From assembly GCA_023898745.1 (NCBI GenBank), contig CP060237.1, positions 1-64,000 on the forward strand: 64,000 nucleotides of DNA, given 5' to 3'. A program made the position numbers and the translations under genes. This DNA comes from Alphaproteobacteria bacterium (GTDB lineage Bacteria; Pseudomonadota; Alphaproteobacteria; G02398745; G023898745). Below are positions 17,101 to 25,809 of the stretch, piece by piece. The first letter of the stretch is position 1. Each line of letters starts with the position of its first letter. The notes under the pieces were generated by a model. The model ran no database searches. It saw nothing but the letters and a program-made list of their open reading frames with translations, and was not told the DNA's origin.

Positions 17101-19912
17101 ATTTCATATTGATACAGCGTTTGGAAAAAACAGAGAGATAGGAACAATCTTTGCTTCAGATCCTGATGGATTCAGTATTACATCCATTACTATTGAATCC
17201 ATTGCAAAGGACTCCACCCCAGTCTCCTCTCCACCATTTGCTATTGAAAGCTTTAACAAACTTGTGACAACAAGCACATCTTTAACTGCAGGTACATTTA
17301 TTGTAACAATTCGAGCAACAGATCAACATGATAGCTTTACAGATGCTCAAATTATTATTAATGTAACAAACAATAACCCTCCTGTGATCGATCCAAATCA
17401 ACAGTTTTTTATAAATAAAGGCGCAGGACCGGGAACGTTCGTTGGCTTTATTGGAGCAACAGATCCAGACAAAAGCGCTGTAACCTTTGAAAAAACAGAA
17501 CCTAACTCATTTTTTAATGTGAGTTCGTCAGGAAAAATTAGCGTTGCGCAAACAATCACCTTTGATGAAGCGCAAACTATTTCAATAGTAGCAACAGATT
17601 CTACAGGCGCTGCTTCGGAAGAAATAGAAGTTACAATTAACATTAATGCCATCATAAAAGATCAAATATTTCATGTTTACCATAACCTTGCTCCAGGCAG
17701 AATATTTGGTGCTGTATCTTTAGAAGGTGATATTGCAGCCTTTACCTTTGCTATTACTCAAACATTTAATGATCCTGTGTTTAGCATCAATCAAACTACC
17801 GGAAGGTTATCTTACATAAGTGGTAATCTCAACACAGCTAATTCTTATATGATTACAGTAACTGCAACCTCACAAGGCATTAATCATACAGCTAACATAG
17901 AGATCCTTGTGCAAAGTGTGAAATCACCTCCTGTTATCACGCCAGGACAAGTTTTTACCACTACAATAAGCTCACAACATACAACTGTTGAAGGTGCCGT
18001 TGGCACGATCGCTTATAGCAATCCAGATGGAGACAATATCACTTTTACGTCTGCAAGTATTCTTACAAAACCTGAAGGCTCTTCTTCAACTTTTTCTCTG
18101 ACTCAAAGCGGGGCGATAACTGTAGCAGATCCAGAGCCTGGAACCTACACATTTATTGCAACAGCTGAAGCCAGAGCAAATTCCACAACCATGATAGAAG
18201 AGCTAACAGAAACAATCACAGTTATTATATTGAACGCAGGTCCTCAAATACAAAATCAAATATTTAATATGGACAAAAACATTGGAAAAAATCAAACAAT
18301 CGGTGCCTTGTTTGTTTCTGATCCTGATGGTCATAATATAACACTTGCTCTTGTGGAAGATCTTACAACAAACGCAATCACGGATAACTTTGAAATCGTT
18401 GGAAGCGAATTGAGAACGTCTAGTAACGCTCCAGATAAATTTGATCTCTCGCTTAATCCAATAAAAATCGAATTTTCAGCGAATGATGGATTTGTAGACC
18501 CCCTCCCTACTGCTATGATCACGATTAATATCATTGATCCCAATAAAACACCTATTCTTCACTTTAATCAAAACTTTTACGCAAAAAGAAATTTAAAAGC
18601 GGGCAGTTTTATCGGATTTATTGGCGCAACTGACCCAGAAAACGATGAAATCACTTTTACCGCAACAAATGCTTTTTTCGATATTAATTCTGAAACCGGA
18701 GCCATAACAGTTGCTGATAGCATAACGACTATGCCTCCGCTTAATTCAGCACCTTTTGATCAACCAATCAAGATAGCAGTAACGGTAATGGACACAGATG
18801 GCCATTCCTCTGAAGCAGAAATTACAATAAATATCATTGAAACAATTGCATCGCAAAACTTTAACGTTGATCCAAACATTGGAAATGGTATCTCTTTTGG
18901 TACTTTAATGGTTGACGAACCAGCACATCATACTTTTGAAATTTTACCTCAAAATACTTTAGATCCTCAGTTTACATTTATTCAAGGCTCTTCAAGCGCT
19001 CCACCTGAAATTGCGAAAGCATCAGGAACTTTAATTAAAGGCGCACAGTATACTATCACCGTAAGAGCAACTAATACAATAACAAATACACATGACGATG
19101 CTGCAATTCACATATCAGTCAAAGAGGGACCCTTTATAATTCCAGAAGGTCAAGTATTTACGGTTACAACACATCATCAAGATGTTGGAAGTGTTGCATT
19201 TAACGAACCAACAGGTGAAACAGTAACATTTACACCTATCACAACCGGTCAAATTTTAATGAACGAAAAGGGAACGCTAACCATTAACCCTCCTGCTATT
19301 CCAGAAAAATATACCCTTAATGTAATGGCAAGCAATGGTACGCAAAATGTTACACAAATCGTCACAGTCAATATATTAAATCAAGCTCCTCAAATGCAAG
19401 ATCAAATCTTTAAAATTGACACTGCCTTTGGTGGAGACAAAATTGTTGGATTTTTGGCCGCATCCGACGCAGATGGAGATAAGATTACATTCAGTATAGA
19501 ATCTGCAAGTGACGACCCCAATTCAAACTTCATTCTTGATGAAAATTCAAGCAATATTTTAAAAACTGTGCCTAAACCTCAACTTATAGCTGAAACTGTT
19601 ATCTTGGATGTAACAGCAACTGATATGCAAAATGGAGCAGCAAGCTCAGCCAAAGTTACAATCGAAATCGCACAAGCGCAAACTCTACCAGTTGTAAAAA
19701 GCACTGTACCCTTATGGGCTGCAATTGGTGTGATAGGCGCTATTCTTATTGTGGCTTTTGTAATTGGAATGGTTGCATTTGTGAGAGCATCTCAAAAATT
19801 GAAAACCGTAGATGAACCCGCAAAACCTCCACCACCCAAGCCCAAACCTCCGCCTCCACCACCTAGGCCCGAGCCACCTCCACCTCCTCCACCCTATGAG
19901 TTCAAACTCTAG
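14147..19912 (+). CDS. Giant Kelch-propeller/cadherin-like protein with C-terminal membrane anchor and proline-rich tail
   Basis: A 1,921-aa protein not seen as a named family. Residues about 75-690 contain twelve Kelch motifs, each with a (A/G)YIFGG-type strand (about residue 100 to 664), enough for two six-bladed propellers. Residues about 705-1850 hold about eleven beta-sandwich repeats of 90-105 aa. These begin with motifs such as QxQxFxID and contain cadherin/Ig-like (S/A)DPDG(D) turns. Residues about 1858-1880 form one hydrophobic segment, followed by a basic stretch and a 30-residue Pro tail (runs of 4-7 Pro broken by Lys, Arg and Glu) ending YEFKL. There is no N-terminal signal peptide, so export would need an unusual route or the protein is tail-anchored. 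A surface adhesin or host-interaction protein is a reasonable inference. An out-of-frame ATG at 14128 opens a 16-codon ORF overlapping the start. Confidence 0.9.
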   Translation: MTITISNIIFENNDSIVITTNKISASSSEGLPIWTLNGKSISDPLSIEISSCETVCQLSDGTTGVKISYNPLLWRKINTNPSPPMRSRASYFVLNEIAYIFGGQTTSSSTSATNDTWSFNGNSWTQVQPSSMPPPLSNSTSFVLNDEAYIFGGSNGTDHFNDLWKFNGSTWMQVPASNPPPPREGAASFVLEGKVYILGGVNENNSNQQYHSDLWEFDGSQWTQLNIPLPTNINYFSGGEGLAAFVLNGIAYIFGGMFFNSSQDLFWSFDGTAFTELPINNTFLSSIVFEARFLRSGIYSGLFIQDDKAYIFGGGSSNSNFLFSFDGSQWNTVSINLPRPPERTGSAAFVIKNTPYIFGGSDNSGTMSDLWALEPNLSSFFNWSHPSTFGSSPTLKTDSTAFVIDDKGYVFGGRTTGTQLFNELHQYNPSNNTWTLLNATSPSGAVALSTAFSIGEKGYIFGGVGSGPNFQRSNTILEFDSLTNSFLELTPSGTAPTPRALSSSFSINNKGYVFGGFNSASQDLNDLFEFDPGANSWIPLSPTGTPPSVRNGATGFAFDGKGYIFGGTSSGVLKNDLFSYDPTTNAWTTVNQSGSIPDPRLLMAVFIINDKIYFFGGGRAGVSRFFNDLYEFNPITGAWTPLSSLGNIPPPQGQMTYFAANNKAYIFGGITIFLNGSGAGALFDLYELQISSLVLISGQTFYVRKDTSPNITIGSIASQSKSSQQQITFTLLTNSEFFKVLSNGEIRLKASLKNITTLENELSVSVSNDQDTAEEFITVIVIETIESQTFNVDPNIGTGEAFGQIFIDNPENFNFEIVSQNPNNPQFQIINQRDLALLSGTLLSTQQYTITVRAIHQANQTYDDADIHIAVQPGPFKLFDNQVFTINALDATSGKILGNISYDNSKGGIIEFEAEIAVFQDTVALDHSPFNLSTDGTITISNQQIEPGVYIFSATAFIKTQPAESSTTDITVFVLNNKPLLQNQEFHIDTAFGKNREIGTIFASDPDGFSITSITIESIAKDSTPVSSPPFAIESFNKLVTTSTSLTAGTFIVTIRATDQHDSFTDAQIIINVTNNNPPVIDPNQQFFINKGAGPGTFVGFIGATDPDKSAVTFEKTEPNSFFNVSSSGKISVAQTITFDEAQTISIVATDSTGAASEEIEVTININAIIKDQIFHVYHNLAPGRIFGAVSLEGDIAAFTFAITQTFNDPVFSINQTTGRLSYISGNLNTANSYMITVTATSQGINHTANIEILVQSVKSPPVITPGQVFTTTISSQHTTVEGAVGTIAYSNPDGDNITFTSASILTKPEGSSSTFSLTQSGAITVADPEPGTYTFIATAEARANSTTMIEELTETITVIILNAGPQIQNQIFNMDKNIGKNQTIGALFVSDPDGHNITLALVEDLTTNAITDNFEIVGSELRTSSNAPDKFDLSLNPIKIEFSANDGFVDPLPTAMITINIIDPNKTPILHFNQNFYAKRNLKAGSFIGFIGATDPENDEITFTATNAFFDINSETGAITVADSITTMPPLNSAPFDQPIKIAVTVMDTDGHSSEAEITINIIETIASQNFNVDPNIGNGISFGTLMVDEPAHHTFEILPQNTLDPQFTFIQGSSSAPPEIAKASGTLIKGAQYTITVRATNTITNTHDDAAIHISVKEGPFIIPEGQVFTVTTHHQDVGSVAFNEPTGETVTFTPITTGQILMNEKGTLTINPPAIPEKYTLNVMASNGTQNVTQIVTVNILNQAPQMQDQIFKIDTAFGGDKIVGFLAASDADGDKITFSIESASDDPNSNFILDENSSNILKTVPKPQLIAETVILDVTATDMQNGAASSAKVTIEIAQAQTLPVVKSTVPLWAAIGVIGAILIVAFVIGMVAFVRASQKLKTVDEPAKPPPPKPKPPPPPPRPEPPPPPPPYEFKL

Positions 19913-19926
19913 GGGGGGTGGCTTTT
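19873..19926 (+). terminator. Hairpin plus short T tract overlapping the stop of the Kelch-cadherin gene
   Basis: GCCACC (19873-19878) pairs with GGTGGC (19917-19922) followed by TTTT. Inside, GAGTT/AACTC flank a small loop across the stop codon. The T tract is short, so this is only a candidate terminator. Confidence 0.4.
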
Positions 19927-19982
19927 CGCAATCCTGCATTTTTGTGTAAAATAAGATTGAGTAGTACAGTTTCATTTTATAT

Positions 19983-21128
19983 ATGGCCGTCACAATCAAA
20001 AGAAATAGACCCTTAAATCCTTGGGAAGATAAAGAAAAAACGCCTTATATTGAAATTGAATCTGTTACAAAATCGTTTGATGATCATCATGAAGCCGTCA
20101 GTAGAGTTTCTTTATCAATTTATGAAGGTGAATTTTTCTCTTTACTTGGTCCTTCGGGATGTGGAAAAACCACTTTGTTAAGGCTTCTAGCAGGATTTGA
20201 AACCCCTACTTCAGGCAAAATCTTCATTGACGGTGTAGATATCTCCCAACAACCACCTTATAAAAGACCTGTGAATATGATGTTTCAATCATACGCCCTA
20301 TTCCCCCACATGTCAGTCTACGATAATATTGCTTTTGGCTTGCAGTTTGATAATTTATCTAAAGCAGAGGTGCATGACCGGGTTTATGAAGTGCTAGATC
20401 TTGTGCAAATGAAACATTATATAAGGCGCAAGCCACATGAGTTATCAGGCGGACAAAGACAGCGCGTTGCCCTTGCAAGAAGCCTCGCTAAACATCCAAA
20501 GCTTATTCTTTTAGATGAGCCTATGGCTGCGCTTGATCGAAATCTTAGAGAGGATACGCAGTTTGAACTTGTGGATATCCAAGAACGCGTTGGGATTACA
20601 TTCATTATGGTAACACATGATCAAGAAGAAGCTATGACAATGTCCTCACGAGTCGCTATTATGCAAGAAGGCGCCATTGTACAAGTTGGAACACCTCATG
20701 AAATTTACGAATTTCCTCATTCACAATATGTAGCCGACTTCATCGGAACAGTGAATATCTTTGAGGGGATTGTTACAGGTCAGTCTGATGAAAATATCTT
20801 GATTGATTCTAACGATATTGGATGTAAACTTATGATCACATGCACAGCAACAGTGCCAATTGGTTCTCATGTGAGTATTGCCTTACGACCTGAGAAAATT
20901 ATTATTAACAAACAACTTGCAAAAAAAGATGTGAACGCAACCAAAGGCACTGTGAAAGATATTGCCTACCTGGGCGATATGTCTATTTATCACATTGAAC
21001 TGGAAACAGGAAAGGTTGTGCAAGCTTCCATGCCAAATCTCTATCGCTTAACAGAGCGAGATGTCACATGGGAAGATGAAGTATATATCAGCTGGAAACC
21101 AGAGAATGGAGTGGTTTTAACAAGCTAA
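19983..21128 (+). CDS. potA: PotA-like ABC transporter ATP-binding protein (spermidine/putrescine type)
   Basis: A 381-aa ATPase energising a polyamine-type importer at the cytoplasmic face. Walker A GPSGCGKTT (56-64), Q-loop in MFQSYALFPHM, signature LSGGQRQRVALARS, Walker B LILLDEP and the H-loop VTHDQEEAMT are all intact. A C-terminal TOBE-type regulatory domain follows (about 245-380). No permease or binding-protein gene lies beside it, so the partner genes must be elsewhere, and substrate assignment is by family only. It is convergent with the ABC-F gene, with the stops overlapping by 4 bp. Confidence 0.9.
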   Translation: MAVTIKRNRPLNPWEDKEKTPYIEIESVTKSFDDHHEAVSRVSLSIYEGEFFSLLGPSGCGKTTLLRLLAGFETPTSGKIFIDGVDISQQPPYKRPVNMMFQSYALFPHMSVYDNIAFGLQFDNLSKAEVHDRVYEVLDLVQMKHYIRRKPHELSGGQRQRVALARSLAKHPKLILLDEPMAALDRNLREDTQFELVDIQERVGITFIMVTHDQEEAMTMSSRVAIMQEGAIVQVGTPHEIYEFPHSQYVADFIGTVNIFEGIVTGQSDENILIDSNDIGCKLMITCTATVPIGSHVSIALRPEKIIINKQLAKKDVNATKGTVKDIAYLGDMSIYHIELETGKVVQASMPNLYRLTERDVTWEDEVYISWKPENGVVLTS

Positions 21129-22693
21129 ACTTCCTCTAAATGGACTTTTTGATATTTCTTTAGATAAAGCTGATGCGTTGCAACCGTATGAATAAAAGAG
21201 CGGTTATGACTCACAAAAATCACAGTTCCTGTGAACTCACACAAAGCATTTGCTAAATTTTCACATGCCGAGAGATCTAGGTGGTTTGTTGGTTCGTCTA
21301 AAAACAACGTGTTCGGCTTTTGTGCAAGGATAGATGCCAACGCCACACGACTTTTCTCACCCCCTGATAATACACGAACCGGTTTAAAGATATCATCTCC
21401 AGAGATACCCAGACTAGCAAGAAGACTTCGTATTTCAAGCTCTTTCATATTTGGTGCTGCATCATTAAGATTTTCTATAATAGTCAACCCTTCTTGCAAT
21501 CCCTCTAAATGCTCTTGCGCAAAATATCCTGGGATAACATTATGTCCTGATTCTATAGATCCCCCTAAAGGTTTTTGCCTACCCAATAACGTTTTCAACA
21601 AGGTTGATTTACCTAGACCATTCGCACCAAGAATTGCTACGCGATTCCCTTTTACAATATTAAAAGAAAGAGGTTTGATTAAAGCGTAATCATAGCCGAT
21701 CTCTAACTTATCCGCCTTCACAACAAACTTTCCTGAAGGCGTTGGATTATCAAGACGCAAATTCATCGTTTCACTCAAATTATCAAATTCAATATCTGTT
21801 TCAAGTGCTTTTAACTTTGTGAGCATTTTTAATCGAGATTGGACCTGTCTTGCTTTAGATGGCTTGTATCGAAACCGATCCACAAATTTCTCAATATGTG
21901 TGTACTGGTCCTGTAAGTGTTTCTCAAACTTTGCATTTTGTGATTGCTTTAAAGTAAACGCATCTAAAAATGCATCAAAGTTACCCACATAGGAGGTAAG
22001 CTTTCCTTGCTTTAAATGCAAAATATGCGTTGCTAATCTATTCAGCAAATCCTTGTCATGAGATACAAACAAAACTGTGCCATCAAAATCTTTCAAGTAA
22101 GACTCAAACCATTCAATACTCGGCAAATCCAAGTGGTTGGTCGGCTCATCTAACACAAGAAAATTAGGTCGATTAATTAACATCTTCACAAATTCAAGAC
22201 GCATTCTCCATCCGCCTGATAACATATCTACAGGCTCTTCAAACTGCTCTTCATCAAACCCAAAACCTTTCAAGAGTTTTTTCACATCTTCTTCGATCTT
22301 GTATCCTTCGAGATGTTGAAATTTTTGCTCCAAAATTTCATAGCGATCAAATTTATCTTGGGAATAGTCTTTTGTCATCTCCTCAAGAAGCTGATCTCGT
22401 TCTGAAATAATTTCATTCAACTCATCAGCTCCATCTAACGCCTCTTTTAATATTGTCGTCTTGGGATAAGGATTTGCAATCTGTGGTAAATAACCTAATC
22501 GTAAAGTTTTTGGTTTGATTACTTTTCCATCAAACTCAGTATCAAAACCACATATAATATTCAATAAAGTTGTTTTGCCCTCCCCATTGTTTCCAATCAA
22601 GGCAATTCTGGCTTTTACAGGACAAGTGTAATTAATATTCTTTAGTAAACCCCTATATCCAAAAGCTTTTGATATATTTTCTAAAATTATCAT
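21125..22693 (-). CDS. ABC-F family ATPase (Uup/YheS-like)
   Basis: A soluble protein of about 522 aa with two ABC cassettes in one chain and no membrane segments, as in ABC-F translation factors. Cassette 1 has GNNGEGKTT and LSGGWRMRLEF with LVLDEPTNHLD. The linker contains the basic KPSKARQVQSRLK helix typical of the family. Cassette 2 has GANGLGKST and LSGGEKSRVALA with LFLDEPTNHLD. There is no long C-terminal coiled coil, which argues for a YheS-like protein rather than Uup proper. The start may be ATG 22693 or GTG 22699; a GGAG lies upstream of both. Confidence 0.9.
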   Translation of the reverse strand: MIILENISKAFGYRGLLKNINYTCPVKARIALIGNNGEGKTTLLNIICGFDTEFDGKVIKPKTLRLGYLPQIANPYPKTTILKEALDGADELNEIISERDQLLEEMTKDYSQDKFDRYEILEQKFQHLEGYKIEEDVKKLLKGFGFDEEQFEEPVDMLSGGWRMRLEFVKMLINRPNFLVLDEPTNHLDLPSIEWFESYLKDFDGTVLFVSHDKDLLNRLATHILHLKQGKLTSYVGNFDAFLDAFTLKQSQNAKFEKHLQDQYTHIEKFVDRFRYKPSKARQVQSRLKMLTKLKALETDIEFDNLSETMNLRLDNPTPSGKFVVKADKLEIGYDYALIKPLSFNIVKGNRVAILGANGLGKSTLLKTLLGRQKPLGGSIESGHNVIPGYFAQEHLEGLQEGLTIIENLNDAAPNMKELEIRSLLASLGISGDDIFKPVRVLSGGEKSRVALASILAQKPNTLFLDEPTNHLDLSACENLANALCEFTGTVIFVSHNRSFIHTVATHQLYLKKYQKVHLEEV

Positions 22694-22736
22694 AATCACT
22701 GGTCTCCAAAGTAAAATTATACTTTATGCCAGAACT

Positions 22737-22777
22737 TAAAAAAAGAACGGCATACATTTTAAAAAAAAGTATGCCGT
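22737..22777 (-). terminator. Rho-independent terminator of the S10-spc-alpha cluster
   Basis: On the minus strand a 9-bp stem ACGGCATAC/GTATGCCGT is followed by TTCTTTTTTT. It lies about 65 bp after the rplQ stop and is the natural end of the ribosomal protein cluster. Confidence 0.85.
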
Positions 22778-22840
22778 ATTATATCGTGAGGATAATATCC
22801 ATATCTCTTGAGAAGATAATCATAGATACTCCTTTATTTT

Positions 22841-23302
22841 TTAAGCAGCGGACTGATCTTTAGATTCCGCTTCTTCCTTTTTTTCTGCTGTCTCTTTAGA
22901 TGGTTTTGCTGGTTTATCTTTTTTAGCTTTTGGCTTTGTATCTTCTTCCACAAACATAATCACGCCTTTGGGGGCGTTATCTCCATAACGATATCCATTT
23001 TTCAAAATACGCGTGAATCCCCCTGGACGACCTTGATAACGATCTGTCGCTAAAACCATTAATTCATTTACAGCCTCAAGCTTATTTGGGCCTAATTTTG
23101 ACAACAACAAACGACGTGCATGCAAATCATTTTTACGCGCGATGGTCACAAGTTTCTCAACAAACGGCCTTAATTCTTTACATTTTGGTAAAGTTGACTG
23201 AATTTGCTTATGCTGAATTAAAGACACAGCCATATTACGCAACAACGCCAATCTATGGGAAGATGTGCGATTTAACTTTCTTCCTCTAACTCTATGTCTC
23301 AT
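22841..23302 (-). CDS. rplQ: Large ribosomal subunit protein bL17
   Basis: A 153-aa ribosomal protein. The N-terminal core MRHRVRGRKLNRTSSHR is diagnostic of bL17, followed by the usual LPKCKELRPFVEKLVT block. Residues after about 120 form a Lys/Glu/Ala-rich tail, probably disordered. It is the last gene of the cluster, 21 bp after rpoA, and is followed by a strong terminator. Confidence 0.98.
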   Translation of the reverse strand: MRHRVRGRKLNRTSSHRLALLRNMAVSLIQHKQIQSTLPKCKELRPFVEKLVTIARKNDLHARRLLLSKLGPNKLEAVNELMVLATDRYQGRPGGFTRILKNGYRYGDNAPKGVIMFVEEDTKPKAKKDKPAKPSKETAEKKEEAESKDQSAA

Positions 23303-23323
23303 TTTCTTTTCTCCTTTTTATTT

Positions 23324-24367
23324 TTATATCTCATAAGGCATCATAGATTTTTTTGCCGCTTCTTTTTTTACCTTAAAGCTTAAAGCTTCAATATCTTCAG
23401 GCGGCCAATCACGAAGCGCCATTCCAAATGAAAGCCCCATTGACTTCAACAAACTCTTGATTTCCACCAACGACTTACGTCCAAAGTTTGGTGTTTTCAT
23501 CATTTCCACTTCTGTTCTTTGAACTAAATCACCAACATACTTAATGTTGTCGTTCTTCAAGCAATTCATTGAACGAACGGATAACTCAAGATCATCTATT
23601 CTGCGTAGTAAATTTGGATCCCATAGTAATTCTTTTTCTTTTGTCTTTGAGGAAGGTCCTTCGTCTTCAAAGTTGATAAACACAGACATCTGATCTTGTG
23701 AGATTTTCGCTGCGCAAGCTAAAGCGTCTTCTGGCTTCATGGAACCATCTGTTTTAATGTTTAAAATCAATTTATCATAACCGATAGATTGACCAACACG
23801 CGCACTTTGCACATCATAAAAAACACGCTCAACAGGAGAGAAAATTGCATCAATTGGAATTGTTCCTAAAGGTAAGTCATCAAAAGTATGTTCACTTGCC
23901 GACTTGTAACCCTTTCCTTTTCTTACAATCAATTCCATCTCAAGGTCATAACCCTCTTCAACATGGCAAATATATTGGTCTTTGTTGATAATCTCCACAC
24001 CAGAAGGCAAGTCGATATGTTTTGCCAAAACTTCTTTTGGTCCAGAAGCAGAAATTTTTAATGTCTTTTGTGTATCCGCATCCATCTGAACAATAACAGA
24101 CTTCAAATTCAGAACGACATTAATATAATCCTCTTTCACCCCTGGAATCGTAGAAAACTCATGCAAAACACCGTTTACACGAACAGCAACGATAGCAGCG
24201 CCTTGAAGAGAAGAGAGCATAACACGCCTTAAAGCGTTTCCTAAAGTAAATCCATAACCTTTCTCTAAAGGCTCAATCACAACCTCAGCATGATTCAATG
24301 TATCATCTAGATATTTCACATCCAAACCATTTGGCTTTACCAATGACTTCCAATTCTTCTCAATCAT
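23324..24367 (-). CDS. rpoA: DNA-directed RNA polymerase subunit alpha
   Basis: A 347-aa alpha subunit that nucleates RNA polymerase assembly. The N-terminal dimerisation domain has GYGFTLGNALRRVMLSS. The C-terminal domain (about 265-330) has LELSVRSMNCLKNDNI and FGRKSLVEIK, the surface for UP elements and activators. Position between rpsK and rplQ is standard. Confidence 0.99.
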   Translation of the reverse strand: MIEKNWKSLVKPNGLDVKYLDDTLNHAEVVIEPLEKGYGFTLGNALRRVMLSSLQGAAIVAVRVNGVLHEFSTIPGVKEDYINVVLNLKSVIVQMDADTQKTLKISASGPKEVLAKHIDLPSGVEIINKDQYICHVEEGYDLEMELIVRKGKGYKSASEHTFDDLPLGTIPIDAIFSPVERVFYDVQSARVGQSIGYDKLILNIKTDGSMKPEDALACAAKISQDQMSVFINFEDEGPSSKTKEKELLWDPNLLRRIDDLELSVRSMNCLKNDNIKYVGDLVQRTEVEMMKTPNFGRKSLVEIKSLLKSMGLSFGMALRDWPPEDIEALSFKVKKEAAKKSMMPYEI

Positions 24368-24384
24368 GGTTGCAATCTCCCCTC

Positions 24385-24774
24385 TTATACTCTTCTTCTT
24401 TTAGGTGCTCTACACCCATTGTGTGGAATTGGTGTTACATCTCTAATAGATGTCAAAACAAACCCAGCTGACATCAAAGCTCTCACTGCCATTTCTCGTC
24501 CAGATCCTGGACCAGTTAACTGAACAGAGCATGTCTTAACGCCATACTCTTTTGCTTTCGTAGCGGCATTTTCAGATGCAACTTGCGCAGCAAATGGTGT
24601 GGATTTTTTTGACCCTTTAAATCCACAAGCGCCTGCTGAACTTGAGGCAATCACATCGCCTCTTTCATTCGCAATTGTGATAATTGTGTTATTAAAAGTG
24701 GAGTGAATTGAAACAATAGCCCTCTCAACCAATCCCTTTTTCTTTCGTATGTTTTTCTTTCCTGCAACAGCCAT
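24385..24774 (-). CDS. rpsK: Small ribosomal subunit protein uS11
   Basis: A 129-aa protein of the 30S platform. Family blocks such as IHSTFNNTIITI, the GxKGSKKSTPFAAQ run and the C-terminal PHNGCRAPKRRRV are clear. It is 10 bp downstream of rpsM. Confidence 0.99.
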   Translation of the reverse strand: MAVAGKKNIRKKKGLVERAIVSIHSTFNNTIITIANERGDVIASSSAGACGFKGSKKSTPFAAQVASENAATKAKEYGVKTCSVQLTGPGSGREMAVRALMSAGFVLTSIRDVTPIPHNGCRAPKRRRV

Positions 24775-24784
24775 TTATGTCTCC

Positions 24785-25153
24785 TTACTTCTTCTTTCCA
24801 GCGATGGGGATGGCTCTTCCCCTTCTTGTTCTTGCATTTGTGTGTGTTCTTTGTCCACGCACAGGCAATCTTTTTCTATGACGAACGCCACGATAACAGC
24901 CTAAGTCAACAAGACGCTTAATATCCATAGCAACCTTTTTACGCAACTCACCTTCTACAAGATGATTTTCTTGAATTTCGTCACGAATCTGTCTAATTTG
25001 CTCTTCTGTCAAGTCCTTTGCTTTTGTGAAAGGATCGATCTTTAGCTTAGCTATAACCTGTTTTGCTGTAGATAAACCAACACCATGAATATAGCGCAAC
25101 GCAAATTCTATGTTTTTGTTTTCCGGAATGTTGACACCACTAATGCGTATCAT
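24785..25153 (-). CDS. rpsM: Small ribosomal subunit protein uS13
   Basis: A 122-aa protein of the 30S head, contacting the P-site tRNA. It begins MIRISGVNIPENK, has the helix-two-turn-helix YIHGVG segment and ends with the basic RGQRTHTNARTRRG tail. The start overlaps the adk stop by 4 bp, indicating coupling. Confidence 0.99.
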   Translation of the reverse strand: MIRISGVNIPENKNIEFALRYIHGVGLSTAKQVIAKLKIDPFTKAKDLTEEQIRQIRDEIQENHLVEGELRKKVAMDIKRLVDLGCYRGVRHRKRLPVRGQRTHTNARTRRGRAIPIAGKKK

Positions 25154-25809
25154 GCTTTAATCCCCTTTTTTACATTTTCCTTTATAAACCGCATGACTTC
25201 TTTATGGATTTCATCCTTATTTTTGTCAGCATCGATACTATACAATACTCCATTTCTCGAATAAAAATCAATTAAAGGCTGCGTTTTCTCTTTATAATTT
25301 TTCATCCTCTGCTCAAACACTTCTTCTGTGTCATCTTTTCTAACAATAAACTCTGCGGAGCCACACGCGTCACACTTATTTTTTTCTTTTGTTGGATTTG
25401 TTTTTTCATTGTAAACTGCACTGCAATTAGCACAACTGTAACGACTTAAAAGCCTTTCGCGCAATCTTGTCTCATCTATATGAAAGTGCAAAACTTTCAA
25501 AGGACCAGTATATTTCTCTTGCAGCAATTTTGCTTGCTCGATCGTTCTTGGAAAACCGTCTAAGATAACAATTTTTTCATCAGGAATATTTGTAATTCTT
25601 GTTTCTAAGGCTGAAAGAATATCGTTATTATCTAACAAATCACCTCTTTCGATGATGTCCTTGATTTTAACACCCAGAGGTGTCTTTCTTTGGATTTCGT
25701 CTCGCAAAATATCGCCTGTAGCAATATGATCAACATCTAAAATATCTTTGACCATATCTGACTGCGTGCCCTTGCCAGATCCTGGAGGCCCAACAAAAAC
25801 AATAATCAT
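25150..25809 (-). CDS. adk: Adenylate kinase (zinc-type LID)
   Basis: Interconverts ATP, AMP and ADP. The 219-aa long form has the P-loop GPPGSGKGTQ near residue 7, LDGFPRTIEQA and an ATP-lid. The LID carries CANC and, after 18 residues, CDAC, so it probably binds structural zinc. Overlaps of 4 bp on both sides (secY and rpsM) are typical of tight coupling. Confidence 0.97.
   Translation of the reverse strand: MIIVFVGPPGSGKGTQSDMVKDILDVDHIATGDILRDEIQRKTPLGVKIKDIIERGDLLDNNDILSALETRITNIPDEKIVILDGFPRTIEQAKLLQEKYTGPLKVLHFHIDETRLRERLLSRYSCANCSAVYNEKTNPTKEKNKCDACGSAEFIVRKDDTEEVFEQRMKNYKEKTQPLIDFYSRNGVLYSIDADKNKDEIHKEVMRFIKENVKKGIKA

Noticed and set aside
19712..19999. Minus-strand Arg/Trp-rich ORF opposite the proline tail
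   Set aside because: Complement of CCA/CCT proline codons yields Trp/Arg runs; not a gene.
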